Assembly (NCBI RefSeq): GCF_000236905.1
Contig: NC_016528.1
Span: 382,001 to 446,000 of the forward strand
Direction: 5' to 3'
Origin: Tetrapisispora phaffii CBS 4417
Taxonomy: Eukaryota > Ascomycota > Saccharomycetes > Saccharomycetales > Saccharomycetaceae
DNA length: 64,000 bases
A program made the translations under genes and the position numbers. The stretch's first letter is position 1. Every line of letters starts with the position of its first letter. Shown here in pieces: positions 32,915-43,058 of the stretch. Below the pieces are notes generated by a model. The model was not told the DNA's origin. It saw only the letters and a program-made list of their open reading frames with translations, and did no database searches.

Positions 32915-33575
32915 ATAATTACATAAATCTAGGGTTATCAACTATATAATTTCCATTTGACTTTAATTCATTTATTTCATTTTCTAATTATAGATATTAT
33001 TCATTATTTCCTTGTATTAATGGAAATATAGTTATAGTTAGCTTAAATCATATTACTTTATTTGTTTAATGGAGTATATCTAGACATACAGCTTTAAATA
33101 TGTACTGATTTTGTGTGACTGTTACACCCACACATTTCTGGAAATGTAGCTAAACATATTTATTCGCTTTCAAAAAAATACTTTTTTTTTGGTGTTTATT
33201 GTTGTTTTTTCGCTGTCTGTGAAATAATTTTCAAAAGCGAAGTATTCAAGTGATGCAATTATAAACCAAACAAAAAACCAAGCCTAAAATACAAACAGTT
33301 CAAGTGAATAATTAAGTTTCATAAGCACCGATGCCCAATTTCTACTATGTAAATTTTATCAGTAAATAATATTCACCTTGATAATTCTTCCATGCTAATG
33401 TCTAATATGGAAAGCAACTGTATCAAGATTTGGTCAAACGATTAATATAATTCATTTGACAATAGTGAGACCACAATTTGCATATCTTGCATTATAAAAA
33501 AATTGTTAAAAATAAGTTACACTTGTTCTATACCATCCAGTCTAAAGACACCAACTACAAGAACTATAATCAAAA
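32915..33575. other. Intergenic region RPS9-RPL21
   Basis: This is the RPS9 3' flank and RPL21 promoter, with a Rap1 site at 33124-33137 followed by a T-rich tract (33183-33210) of the kind common in ribosomal protein promoters. Confidence 0.65.
33124..33137 (+). promoter_or_regulatory. Rap1 site in the RPL21 promoter
   Basis: ACACCCACACATTT is a near-ideal Rap1 site, about 440 bases before the RPL21 start and followed by a T-rich stretch. Confidence 0.7.
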
Positions 33576-34584
33576 ATGGGTAAATCGTATGTTATAAAAT
33601 GAATAATTATACCAAAATGAAAACAATTGTCATGATATCGATTAGTATATTCGAATAGTCATATTTATCAATTTGTAGAATAAATAGACCAAATTACTGT
33701 GTCATCGTTGATAAAAGGATATACTGTATTAAAAACATTTATTGATAAATAATGTTAATTAAAACAAAAATAATGGGCTGATTGTGGAAGGTCGGATGAT
33801 TTTGGTTGAGTCTTATCACTTTCACAAGTTCGTCTCTTTGTTTGATAACAAGTATATTGAACGTTTAAAATGCTTTTGAGATTTCAGATGATCTTGTTTG
33901 ATATATTAAGTCTGAAAACTGAATCAACTCAAAAATAATGAAAGGATTGTTTGGAAATTAAAAGAATTTGATAATGAAGTCATAAACTCTTTCAAATATA
34001 CCGATGATATTTTGGGCAATGTGTTATATTCCATTCAAAATTAAAGCAAGTTTACTAACATTTTAATAATTTGTGATTTTTTTCTTATCACTTTTTATGA
34101 TTTATAATTTAGACACGGTTACAGATCTCGTACTCGTTACATGTTCCAACGTGACTTCAGAAAGCACGGTGCTATTGCATTGTCAACTTACTTGAAGGTC
34201 TACAAGGTTGGTGACATTGTCGACATCAAAGCCAACGGTTCCATCCAAAAGGGTATGCCACACAAGTTCTACCAAGGTAAGACCGGTGTCGTTTACAACG
34301 TTACCAAGTCCTCTGTCGGTGTCATCATTAACAAGATGGTTGGTAACAGATACATCGAAAAGAGATTAAGTTTAAGAGTTGAACATGTCAAGCACTCCAA
34401 GTGTAGACAAGAATTTTTGGACAGAGTTAAGTCTAACGCTGCCAAGAAGGCTGAAGCTAAGGCTCAAGGTGTTGCTGTCCAATTAAAGAGACAACCAGCT
34501 GGTCCAAGAGAATCTCGTATCGTTTCCACCGAAGGTAATGTTCCACAAACTTTAGCTCCAGTTCCATACGAAACTTTCATCTAA
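33576..34584 (+). CDS. RPL21: 60S ribosomal protein eL21 (Rpl21), two exons
   Basis: eL21 is a large-subunit ribosomal protein near the central protuberance. Exon 1 is 11 bases (33576-33586) and exon 2 is 34113-34584. Splicing yields MGKSHGYRSRTRYMFQRDFR and a 160-residue protein, the same length as yeast Rpl21. Typical sequence includes KVGDIVDIKANGSIQKGMPHKFYQGKTG and the C-terminus PQTLAPVPYETFI. Codon use in exon 2 is strongly biased towards preferred codons. RIM2 and MED8, which follow RPL21A in S. cerevisiae, and ATP4, which follows RPL21B, are all absent. AIM4 comes next. Confidence 0.98.
33587..34112 (+). other. RPL21 intron
   Basis: The intron is 526 bases, with donor GTATGT at 33587, branch point TACTAAC at 34053-34059 and acceptor TAG ending at 34112. 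It splits a Ser codon that is restored by splicing. Confidence 0.94.
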
Positions 34585-35013
34585 TTCACTCGATTGTTAT
34601 TTTCATATAGAATTGACTCATCGTTATTCACCTATTATATATATAATTGTATTTAAATTAAAACAATTGTTAACATTAAAATTTACTATTTTCTTTTCTT
34701 CGTTATATATAAAGTTGTTTATACTGATTACTGATTAATTTCTGATGATTACAATGTCATTTTCTCAAGTTGTCGGAATTGAGTTTAAGATAGAAAAAGT
34801 ATCACATTTTCTGTTGATAAAGAAGTAAGGAATAAGTATGCGATGGCCTTTTCTAACAATCACTAGCTATTTTGCAAAGGCTTATAATTATAAAACAGTG
34901 TATTGATGTGTTTATATGATATATATATATATATATATAGTACCGTAAAAATACCTTCCTGTATTTTGTAGTTCAGGTTTTTAAGGAAATCATCGAATCG
35001 TACGTATTCAGAT
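34585..35013. other. Intergenic region RPL21-AIM4
   Basis: This AT-rich spacer has a (TA)n tract at about 34920-34938. Nothing else was recognised. Confidence 0.55.
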
Positions 35014-35403
35014 ATGTCATCGACCAGTCAGAATAGAAAGGATCAACCTAAAGTCACTAAGAAAAGAAAGATATTGAATTTAGATTCGAAAGAAAAAAGA
35101 CGAAATGCTACTAATATCAGTGCAGAGAAACATTTAAGTAGTAAAGAATCATTTGGTTCCGATTTTGATTCCGAAAGCATCACAAATACACAGAAACACA
35201 ATACAACTAATGATGTCGTCAAACTTGGAGACAAAAGCATTTTCTATGAAGAAGAATGGAATCCAAATGGTTTTGCCCCGTTGAATGTAAGAAATTTATC
35301 TTATAACCCATCCACATTTGTTCGCAGAGGTAAAGAAGTAATTACAAAACTGTGCGGTCTGCAAAATATACAAATTCCTAAAACACATGAAAGCAAAAAA
35401 TAA
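35014..35403 (+). CDS. AIM4: Small conserved protein, probable Aim4
   Basis: The product has 129 residues. The N-terminal two thirds are basic and Ser/Asn-rich (RKDQPKVTKKRKILN) and probably disordered. The C-terminal third holds a recognisable block, SIFYEEEWNPNGFAPLNVRNL followed by SYNPSTFVRRGK, resembling S. cerevisiae Aim4 (YBR194W, 123 residues, altered mitochondrial inheritance; molecular function unclear). Position agrees: RPL21 before and the YBR198C orthologue TAF5 after. No membrane span or catalytic motif is visible. The call rests on the short conserved block plus synteny and is less certain than its neighbours. Confidence 0.68.
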   Translation: MSSTSQNRKDQPKVTKKRKILNLDSKEKRRNATNISAEKHLSSKESFGSDFDSESITNTQKHNTTNDVVKLGDKSIFYEEEWNPNGFAPLNVRNLSYNPSTFVRRGKEVITKLCGLQNIQIPKTHESKK

Positions 35404-35691
35404 CATTCATTAACACATAATGTTACGTTTATAACCAGATCATTACTAAAGTTTGGAATGAGATGACTAAGTGCCAACTCGTCGATTTCTAAAATATTAT
35501 GATTGATCCCAAACCTCTCTTTTTTATATCGTACCTGTTATTTTCATTTTTCACTAGCACGCAGAAAAAATCTATTTTAAGAGATGTTTGTAACTTAACT
35601 AGCTTCGATCTTAAAGTTATATCAGAAACATGGTTGTTAAACCTTTAAGGATATTACTAGGTGAATAAATAAGAAAGCTAGACTGTGTAAT

Positions 35692-36558
35692 ATGGGGAAA
35701 GTAGAATGGAAAAGATTACTATGGTTACAGCAGGATTATCCTGATAATTATACAGATCAGAAGTTTTTGGAGAAAGTGAAGGACTATGAAAACAAAAAAT
35801 TAGATTATGCCAATTCTCCTTATTTATCAGTAGAAAACTACAGGGTTGTACGATCTGATTTCCTAAATTTTTTTCAAACAGTGTTAAACACTTCAATTAT
35901 TTATATCATTTTTGCATACATTTACATCTACGATAAAGACCCAACTGTCGTTACAGTTCTCGTAACATCAGTTATTGCATCAATTGTTTTATTCAAAGAA
36001 CATGATAAGGATCAATTATCTTCATTGTTAAATTTAAAATCAGTCATTATAATAATATTTAGTATGTTAACACTTTCACCCATTTTAAAATCATTATCTA
36101 AGACGACTGCTTCTGATTCAGTATGGACATTGTCTTTTTGGTTAACACTTTGGTACATTAGTTCAATATCAAGTTCAAAAGAAATTAAAACTTCAAATGT
36201 TTCTACTAATTTGTTGGTCGCAGTGGTTAGTATCCTATCATCAAGATTGTCAACTTCAACACATGTATTCTGCTTTTTATTTTTATGCATTCAGATTAAT
36301 GTCGTATTGCCAAATCTGTTAATATCATCCACAGTATTATTTATGCTTTCGAACAGTTTTGCTTATATGTTTATAACACACGCTTTGGGCTGGATGTATA
36401 CATTTTGTATTACATTAACTACCCTTTTGTATATATGGCTACTACCCAAATGGTTTATATATTGGCAGGTTCATTATAGAATGCTAGATGATGCAAATAC
36501 ATCTAGTAAGGAAGCGTTATTGACTAGTTGGGATGCAAAAAAACCTATATTAGACTGA
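35692..36558 (+). CDS. GPI2: GPI-GlcNAc transferase subunit Gpi2 (PIG-C)
   Basis: Gpi2 is a multispanning ER protein of the complex that adds GlcNAc to phosphatidylinositol, the first step of GPI anchor synthesis. The 288-residue product is close to the S. cerevisiae length. It opens with the PIG-C signature region KVEWKRLLWLQQDYPDNYTD. Several hydrophobic spans follow from about residue 62, and it contains SRLSTSTHVFCFLFLCIQ. It ends with a short basic/acidic cytosolic tail. It is convergent with TAF5, whose 3' end is about 60 bases away. In S. cerevisiae GPI2 (YPL076W) is followed by GCR1; here TAF5 from the other block lies between. Confidence 0.95.
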   Translation: MGKVEWKRLLWLQQDYPDNYTDQKFLEKVKDYENKKLDYANSPYLSVENYRVVRSDFLNFFQTVLNTSIIYIIFAYIYIYDKDPTVVTVLVTSVIASIVLFKEHDKDQLSSLLNLKSVIIIIFSMLTLSPILKSLSKTTASDSVWTLSFWLTLWYISSISSSKEIKTSNVSTNLLVAVVSILSSRLSTSTHVFCFLFLCIQINVVLPNLLISSTVLFMLSNSFAYMFITHALGWMYTFCITLTTLLYIWLLPKWFIYWQVHYRMLDDANTSSKEALLTSWDAKKPILD

Positions 36559-36619
36559 ACTTGTTTATCATCTATATATATATTAATACTATAATCATAG
36601 ATATGCATATAACATTACA

Positions 36620-39600
36620 TTAAGCAATTGATGCTCCACCAGCTAATAATAGATTTGCTGAAGTATATTTAACTTTATATACAGGCGTTTTTTTAGTGAA
36701 ATAGGTGGCCATCAAATCATTGGTAGCCACAATTGTTCTGCGTCTACCATATTCTTTGATGTCTTGATTCATAGATGTAACGTTGTCATTCCCTAATCCT
36801 GGATATATTTCCTCTGGTTCTAAACTTGGCTCATGGGTATTTTTCTTAATGTCCCAAACTCTTACAGAATTATCAGCACCAGAACTTACTAAAATATTAC
36901 CAGTCTTGTTATAAGATAATGAATAGATAGAATTCTTACCATGACCACGCATGCTTTTTAGCTTTTTTCCACTTCCAATATCCCAAACAGTAATGGTACC
37001 ATCTTCATTGGCTGTAGACAACCATCTGCCATCCGGTGAAACTGCAGTTGCCGTAACAGCAGAAGAGTGTCCGATAAATAATCTGACTGAGTCACCACTG
37101 CTTAAATCCCACATTCTGCTTGTCTTATCGCTGGAACCTGTAAATACATACTGGCCATTTGGATGAAAAGAAACACAATCAACGTCACTCAAATGACCAG
37201 CTAATATCCTAACAGGGTATACACGATCGCATGACCATACTCTTGCAGTATTATCACTCGAGGCTGTGGCAAATAAATTGTTACCAGTAGGTGAAAAGTT
37301 CACATCCCAAATTGGTTTTTCATGGCCTTTATATGACACTAATCCTTTATACGTGTCCGTAGACCAAAGTCTTGCAGTTTTATCTCCAGAACCAGAAAGT
37401 AAAAATCTATTACATGGACTGAAATTAACGGAATATACAGCATCGGAATGACCAACCAAAGTTTTAAATATTGAATTGATTTGACTATAATTCTGTTCAT
37501 TTTCATTAATTGAAGTACCTTCCAAAGACCAAATTTTTATGTAACTGTCTTGAAATCCTGTAGCCGCTAGTGTATAATCACTGCTAAAGTCAAGAGATGA
37601 CATATTCTTTTCAGTATTAGTATAAGTATACATGCTAACACTTGGGAGTGAAGTTTGACAGCCTAGATAATGTAATGATTTTGCTAATTCTTGGAATTTT
37701 TTTATTTTGCCTTGAAGTTTCGATACAGAAATTGTCGATTTTATGGACTCTTTTGTTGCAGTTTTTGTATTCAGATTCACAGTGGCATTCGAATTATCAT
37801 TTGAAGGGTCTTCTTTATCTTGAATATACACTGACTGTTCAAGAGAGTTTGGAGATTTTTTCACATTGACTACATCTTCAGTATTATCATTTACTTGGTT
37901 TGCCCCATTCATCTCATCTTGAAGATCAGAGGATGATGGTAGTGATTCTGTTAGAGTATCCTTGTTTTCCTTCTCTGCATTTTCTTTTTCTTTATTATCA
38001 TCAACTTGCATTCTGTGCTTGTCATTCAATTCGTTTTCTAAAACTCTAGACTCAGACTCCTTCTCCAAGTCTTCTTTTGATCTCTGCAAAGATGTATGAG
38101 CTTCATTCTGATCTTCAGGAGCTGCATTTTTTTCATTGTTTGGGTTTAAATTAGCATTGCCTTCACTCTTAGGTTCTTTCATTGGCCGTTGTTCTCCCTT
38201 TTCACCACTGTTCACTTTCTTGTCATTATTAATTGGAGAATTCCTATCATCTTCGTTCACTTTTACTTCAGAATTGCTAGTTTTTTCATCCACCTGAATT
38301 TCAGATTTAACTTTTTCGTCTTTATCAGCAATATCATCGTCTTGAATATTTTCGTCTGTAGCTGCTTCGTCGTTCTCTTTATCAGCTTTGATGTTAAGGT
38401 CGTTACCACTCTCATTCTCTAGTTTTTCAGAAGCTTCTGTTTTGGATATTTCTTCTCCCTCTTTTGAAAGATTCTCGAAAGTATGGTCTGATTGGACTTG
38501 TTTAGAGTCTTTAGTTTCATTTTCATGATTATGCTTCACTAACTCAATTGAATTATTCTTTAACGATTGAACTAATTGAACTTCAATTCTACTAAAAATA
38601 CAACCCAGAATAATCTGGCCACCAAGTTTATAATTATTCATTAAGTGTGATATTAGAGAAAAAAACAACTGTTGTGATATGGAAATTTGGAAATTATATT
38701 GATCGAATTCATTGGTTTTTTCTTTTTTTTCATCTTCTAAGTTATCATTGGATGATTTAATTAAATCGTCATATAGATTTATTATTATTAATTTATTACT
38801 TTCTCCAATGACTAATTTAACGTTTTCTTCATAAAATTTCTTCAATATTTCAATATTTTTTAATCTGTAAAATTTTATCAACATAATGACAAATACTGGA
38901 TATAAAACTAAATCAGTTAGAATTGGTTTATGAATTGATAAACTTTTTGAAATCCAATTTTTCAGTAAGATAAAACTTCTAAGATATGTTCTATAATCGT
39001 CTACATTAATAGAATCGCCTGATTTATTGCGAATCGGATTACCTTCCGAATCTCTCTTTGTGGGAGTTGATTGATACGGATTTGTAACCGGTCTAATTGT
39101 CGACTTGTATTTTGAAAGGAGCTGTGAATTCTCTTCTGGTGAGATAAAATTAGAGTATTTAGGTAATGCTGGAGAATTGTAATTATGTGGTGTTAAAGTT
39201 CTTGAACTCTCTGTTCTTAACATCACTTCCATTCTATGAAACCCCTTTTTGTTTAGAAATTCCAATAGTAATCTATTGATATCATTAGAAGGATATTGGC
39301 TATGGAGTTGGGATTGGTTGTTCTCCATGTTATTATTCCTTGCATTATTGTTTTTGTTGTTATTGATGGTGTTTCCTTGTCTAACCTTGTCATTAACATT
39401 TGGATTATTTGCCTGTAGTGTAAAATTCTTATCAGCAGGAGTAGTATTATCGCCTCTAATTTTATTTGCATTGGGCATTGACGGATTATTTTGAACCATT
39501 GAGTTCCCTACCACAGTCTTGCCTGCGATAGTCTTACCTGGAATACTCTTTCCTGGTATGCGCTTCCCAGGCACAGTCTTACTTGGTACCATTTTATTTG

Positions 39601-39724
39601 GAATCCGTTTGCCAGGAACTGTTTTTGAAGGGAGATTATTCATTCCTGCCATTGAACTCCCAGCTATATATTTATCAGCAACATTGTTGACGTCCTTACC
39701 CGTATTTCCGTTCACTCGGGACAT
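36620..39724 (-). CDS. TAF5: TFIID/SAGA subunit Taf5
   Basis: Taf5 is a scaffold shared by TFIID and SAGA in the nucleus. The 1034-residue protein is longer than the 798-residue S. cerevisiae one. A low-complexity N-tail contains nine pentapeptide repeats at residues 31-75. A LisH motif (NDINRLLLEFLNKKGF, about 146-180) and the NTD2 helical domain (about 240-390) follow. A long acidic Lys/Glu/Asn-rich linker runs from about 390 to 670, and the C-terminal WD40 propeller spans about 705-965 with repeats such as GSGDKTARLWS, ASSDNTARVWS and GSSDKTSRMWDL. The extra length lies in the N-tail and linker. It is divergent from GCR1. Confidence 0.97.
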   Translation of the reverse strand: MSRVNGNTGKDVNNVADKYIAGSSMAGMNNLPSKTVPGKRIPNKMVPSKTVPGKRIPGKSIPGKTIAGKTVVGNSMVQNNPSMPNANKIRGDNTTPADKNFTLQANNPNVNDKVRQGNTINNNKNNNARNNNMENNQSQLHSQYPSNDINRLLLEFLNKKGFHRMEVMLRTESSRTLTPHNYNSPALPKYSNFISPEENSQLLSKYKSTIRPVTNPYQSTPTKRDSEGNPIRNKSGDSINVDDYRTYLRSFILLKNWISKSLSIHKPILTDLVLYPVFVIMLIKFYRLKNIEILKKFYEENVKLVIGESNKLIIINLYDDLIKSSNDNLEDEKKEKTNEFDQYNFQISISQQLFFSLISHLMNNYKLGGQIILGCIFSRIEVQLVQSLKNNSIELVKHNHENETKDSKQVQSDHTFENLSKEGEEISKTEASEKLENESGNDLNIKADKENDEAATDENIQDDDIADKDEKVKSEIQVDEKTSNSEVKVNEDDRNSPINNDKKVNSGEKGEQRPMKEPKSEGNANLNPNNEKNAAPEDQNEAHTSLQRSKEDLEKESESRVLENELNDKHRMQVDDNKEKENAEKENKDTLTESLPSSSDLQDEMNGANQVNDNTEDVVNVKKSPNSLEQSVYIQDKEDPSNDNSNATVNLNTKTATKESIKSTISVSKLQGKIKKFQELAKSLHYLGCQTSLPSVSMYTYTNTEKNMSSLDFSSDYTLAATGFQDSYIKIWSLEGTSINENEQNYSQINSIFKTLVGHSDAVYSVNFSPCNRFLLSGSGDKTARLWSTDTYKGLVSYKGHEKPIWDVNFSPTGNNLFATASSDNTARVWSCDRVYPVRILAGHLSDVDCVSFHPNGQYVFTGSSDKTSRMWDLSSGDSVRLFIGHSSAVTATAVSPDGRWLSTANEDGTITVWDIGSGKKLKSMRGHGKNSIYSLSYNKTGNILVSSGADNSVRVWDIKKNTHEPSLEPEEIYPGLGNDNVTSMNQDIKEYGRRRTIVATNDLMATYFTKKTPVYKVKYTSANLLLAGGASIA
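39500..39634 (-). repeat. 15-bp tandem repeat coding pentapeptides in TAF5
   Basis: Residues 31-75 of TAF5 are nine consecutive pentads of the form hydrophobic-Pro-(Gly/Ser/Asn)-Lys-X (VPGKR, IPGKS, IPGKT and variants). The last two have diverged to IAGKT and VVGNS. Confidence 0.9.
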
Positions 39725-40053
39725 GATTCATGAACAAATGATTTTAAACCTAGTAGTGTACCTTATTCGTATCAATTCTACAAATGGATTAGAGGAAACA
39801 AAGAATATAAATATATATACGTATAGTTAACAGTAGTAATTAAAATCGTTATAAGAAGAGTTCTTCTAGCAATTTTAACTATTCAACCTTTAAATTCAAA
39901 TATCACATTCAATTCATCACTATATATGTTTTTGCAATACTATATGTGCACAAGTTTATTATGTATTACATTTTCAGATAAATTAATTAATCAAAATATT
40001 GAATGTTTGATAATTAACGAAAAATTATAAATATTACAACTTTCATTAACCAT

Positions 40054-40059
40054 CACGTG
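40054..40059. promoter_or_regulatory. E-box (Cbf1/Pho4-type), TAF5/GCR1
   Basis: TCACGTG lies about 330 bases upstream of TAF5 and fits the Cbf1 consensus. Confidence 0.4.
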
Positions 40060-40119
40060 CAATTAAAATGAAATGGAGAAAAACCTTTTTTTGTTTGTAT
40101 CGTGTCGCTATCATACGTT

Positions 40120-40157
40120 TGGAATGGCGGGTAAACCAAATTTTACCCGCCATTCCA
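40120..40157. promoter_or_regulatory. Palindromic twin Reb1-type sites
   Basis: TGGAATGGCGGGTAAA (40120-40135) and its exact reverse complement (40142-40157) flank a six-base spacer. Each arm contains the Reb1 core TTACCCG (as CGGGTAA or TTACCCG). The pair sits between divergent TAF5 and GCR1. Confidence 0.7.
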
Positions 40158-41016
40158 TACTTGTTCGCAAAGACAAGGAGGAAATGGTTTCTGTGTCAAG
40201 TACAAGCCCTGGGCTTCCTATTTTTTACTTTTTATTTATTCTCTTCAACTTACGGGAAGCCCGTTTAGTTATCACTTTAAAGAGAAAAAAGACCCACCAT
40301 ACAAAATACACAAGTACGATATAGCACAGTACAGTGTACAGAAGTCTGTTTTATTTGTTACCTATCATTGTACGGACATTATTCTACGAAAAACAGATAT
40401 CATAAAATTTTCCACCTTTATCAAATATGTTTTATTACTATCTTATTTTTGTTTGCTTGTTGTTTGTTGTTTTATTTTTTGGAATCATATATATATGGGT
40501 TGAACTTCCTGTGTTTTCATTAAATTCCCGAAAATATATTATTTTTCCCTTGACTTTTCGCATTCCAGAGCATACAAATAAACTTTCCTTAAAACAAGAA
40601 GCTAGCACTTTATATATACTATTTGATTTGTCACACACTAACCTCTCTCTACTTCTTTCTTTCTCTCTTTATCTAACTTGCAATTTTTTGTATTATACCC
40701 TAGCTTATTCTCAATTAGTGGTTGTTGTCACTTCTATTAATGCTGGCCTTATACTCTCTTCATTGTCATTATAATGGACTTACTAGTAAGTAAGTAACCT
40801 TAAATTGTATTAGTCTGTCTATCTCTATTATTATATTCAAGTCTTTCATTGTATCATAGTTGACACAGAAAGTGCTTACATTCATATCTATCCAATAGTG
40901 TGTCATATTGATTTTTTGTCACTATACTGTTAATACCATTAAGTAAAAATAATAATAGTGAATAAAAATTGAAAAAAGATATCATACTATATTTTTATCG
41001 TTAGATATAGAATAGT

Positions 41017-41017
<1 letters not shown>

Positions 41018-41047
<30 letters not shown>
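41018..41047 (+). repeat. (TAA)n tract before the candidate GCR1 exon 1
   Basis: About ten TAA units end four bases before the ATGATG of the candidate GCR1 first exon. Confidence 0.9.
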
Positions 41048-41048
<1 letters not shown>

Positions 41049-41056
41049 TCATGATG

Positions 41057-42047
41057 GTATGTATACGTTTAACTATTTATTATAAATTTAAGTATTATGT
41101 TGTTGTCATTGAAAAGAGAGCATGATGCCATTCCAGGAAAAAAAAGACTTCAAAATTTTCAAAAACATGTCTACCAAACATGTTGTCCATTTTATCAATT
41201 ACTCTTTACAGAATTTATATGTACAAAAATCAATCCTTTAAAACGTTAGTATATATGAACTGTTGATTATTAGCTTTTAATTGCATTAAATAAATAATGG
41301 TCTTTTCGCAATTACAACAATAAAACAAAAATAAAAAAAGAAGAAGAAGGAAAAGTTAACTAGTGTAACTGAATCAGATCCTGATCTTCAAGATTACATT
41401 ATCTATTTTATTCAATACAGTACTCATATCTTTTTGTTGAATTGCTGTTTTAACCTTCCAATATATACATATTCTATTTTCTTTGGATAGATTAAAAATT
41501 TAAAATAAAAAGAAAGGTAATAAGGATCGAAAAATAGCTGGGCGGTTAAATTTTTTTTTGAAATTTTTTAAAAAAAAGTAGTCTAAATACAAATGATAAT
41601 GTATTTATAAAGATTATAAAGGAAAAGTTGAATAGATATAGATATTGAATCATATCATAAGTTAAAAAAGTATATTTCTCTACTGTTGTAAGCGTGTGTT
41701 ATTTATTTGATTAAGGAAAGAATATGGATTTGAATTTTTATAATACAAGTATTGACTATAATAGTATTACTAATAATGCAGACAATAATTTGAGACATCA
41801 TTTTGATGTTTTAGCAGATACTAGTAATCACAACACAAACAATAATAGCAATAACAAACTAACCAGTTCTCTGTCTAATATTGAATTGCCTTTATTAAAT
41901 AGGAAAAAACTTCCAGGAAAATCTATGTATTTGAATGATTTAACTGAATTAGCTAAAACATTCATAAACAATAACACTAATAATAATACTAATAATACTT
42001 CAAAGGATCCAAGTACTAACTATTTACAAGCATTGATTTATAAACAG
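41057..42047 (+). other. Candidate GCR1 intron containing the start of the long frame
   Basis: A consensus donor GTATGT at 41057-41062 directly follows ATGATG (41051-41056). A perfect branch point TACTAAC lies at 42014-42020, and the first CAG after it ends at 42047. Splicing joins the six-base exon to the long frame in phase 0 at 42048, giving a 991-base intron. S. cerevisiae GCR1 also has a tiny first exon and a long intron (about 750 bases). An alternative donor GTAAGT at 40786, after ATGGACTTACTA, is also in phase. Confidence 0.72.
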
Positions 42048-42970
42048 GATAAAACTTTAAATTATAATGGAAATAATGATAGTGCCCAAATAGATGAGAT
42101 TTCAAAGAATTTTTATTCAATTGCTCAATATATTTTTCAAATATGTTTTAAAGTTAAAAAATTTCATGATTTAAGCAGTTTAAAATTAATTGATTTAATT
42201 GTTGATCAAACTTTCCCAAACTCATTAACGTTGAGAAGGTTGAATGATAATAATTCAAATACGCCTTATGAGTATTTTAATACAATTTCAAGAGATGAGG
42301 ATATTTCAAAATGTCCAATATTTGCACTATCAGTTAATTTCCTAATAAGATTTTCAAGTATTAACAATTCAATTACAATAAATGACTATCAAGATATTCA
42401 TCTATTAGAACCAGATTATTTGTCTATTGTTGCTTTGAATTATTTAAATAAAAGCTCTCCAAATACATCTGTTAATGATATTAATACAAAATTACAAAGA
42501 GATCAAGATTTTGAAGTAGCCGATGAATTAATATATATTGTTTATCCTTGGTTGAAACAATTTGACAATGATATAAAGATTTTAGATAAGGATAATTATA
42601 AACTAAATTCTCTATGTGAGCTTTTTAAATTCATGGGTAAGACGATAATACAAGATATACGGTATTTGATCTTAAATGGGAATTCAAACTTACCAAATCT
42701 TATATCTTTTATAAAAAAATTAGTACCAGATCTTTTCTTCACTGAAACTTTCAAGAGTTTTGAAAAAAATGAAAAATTGAATTTTATGGATTCTAATTCA
42801 AATACAAATAATCATAATAGTAATAATTATACCAACAGCCAACCTTCAAATTATAACTATTCAAGTAATACTACTACAACTAATAATCACTATAAAGATA
42901 ATAATAAAAGCGGTGGCTTATTTTTGGTAATGGCAACTCATTCGATAGAAAATAATAATAATAATGACAA

Positions 42971-43058
<88 letters not shown>

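Larger units (their letters stand above)
39725..41050. other. Divergent promoter region TAF5 / GCR1
   Basis: This AT-rich divergent region has a CACGTG at 40054-40059, twin Reb1-type sites forming a 16-bp hairpin at 40120-40157, a CT-rich block at about 40640-40675 and a (TAA)n tract at 41018-41047. A 115-codon frame at 40427-40774 looks random (Phe/Leu/Tyr-rich, no family). Confidence 0.6.

Noticed and set aside
40427..40774. 115-codon plus-strand frame before GCR1
   Set aside because: Leu/Phe/Tyr-rich product of a CT-rich promoter, with no recognisable homology. It ends at the alternative GCR1 ATG by chance.
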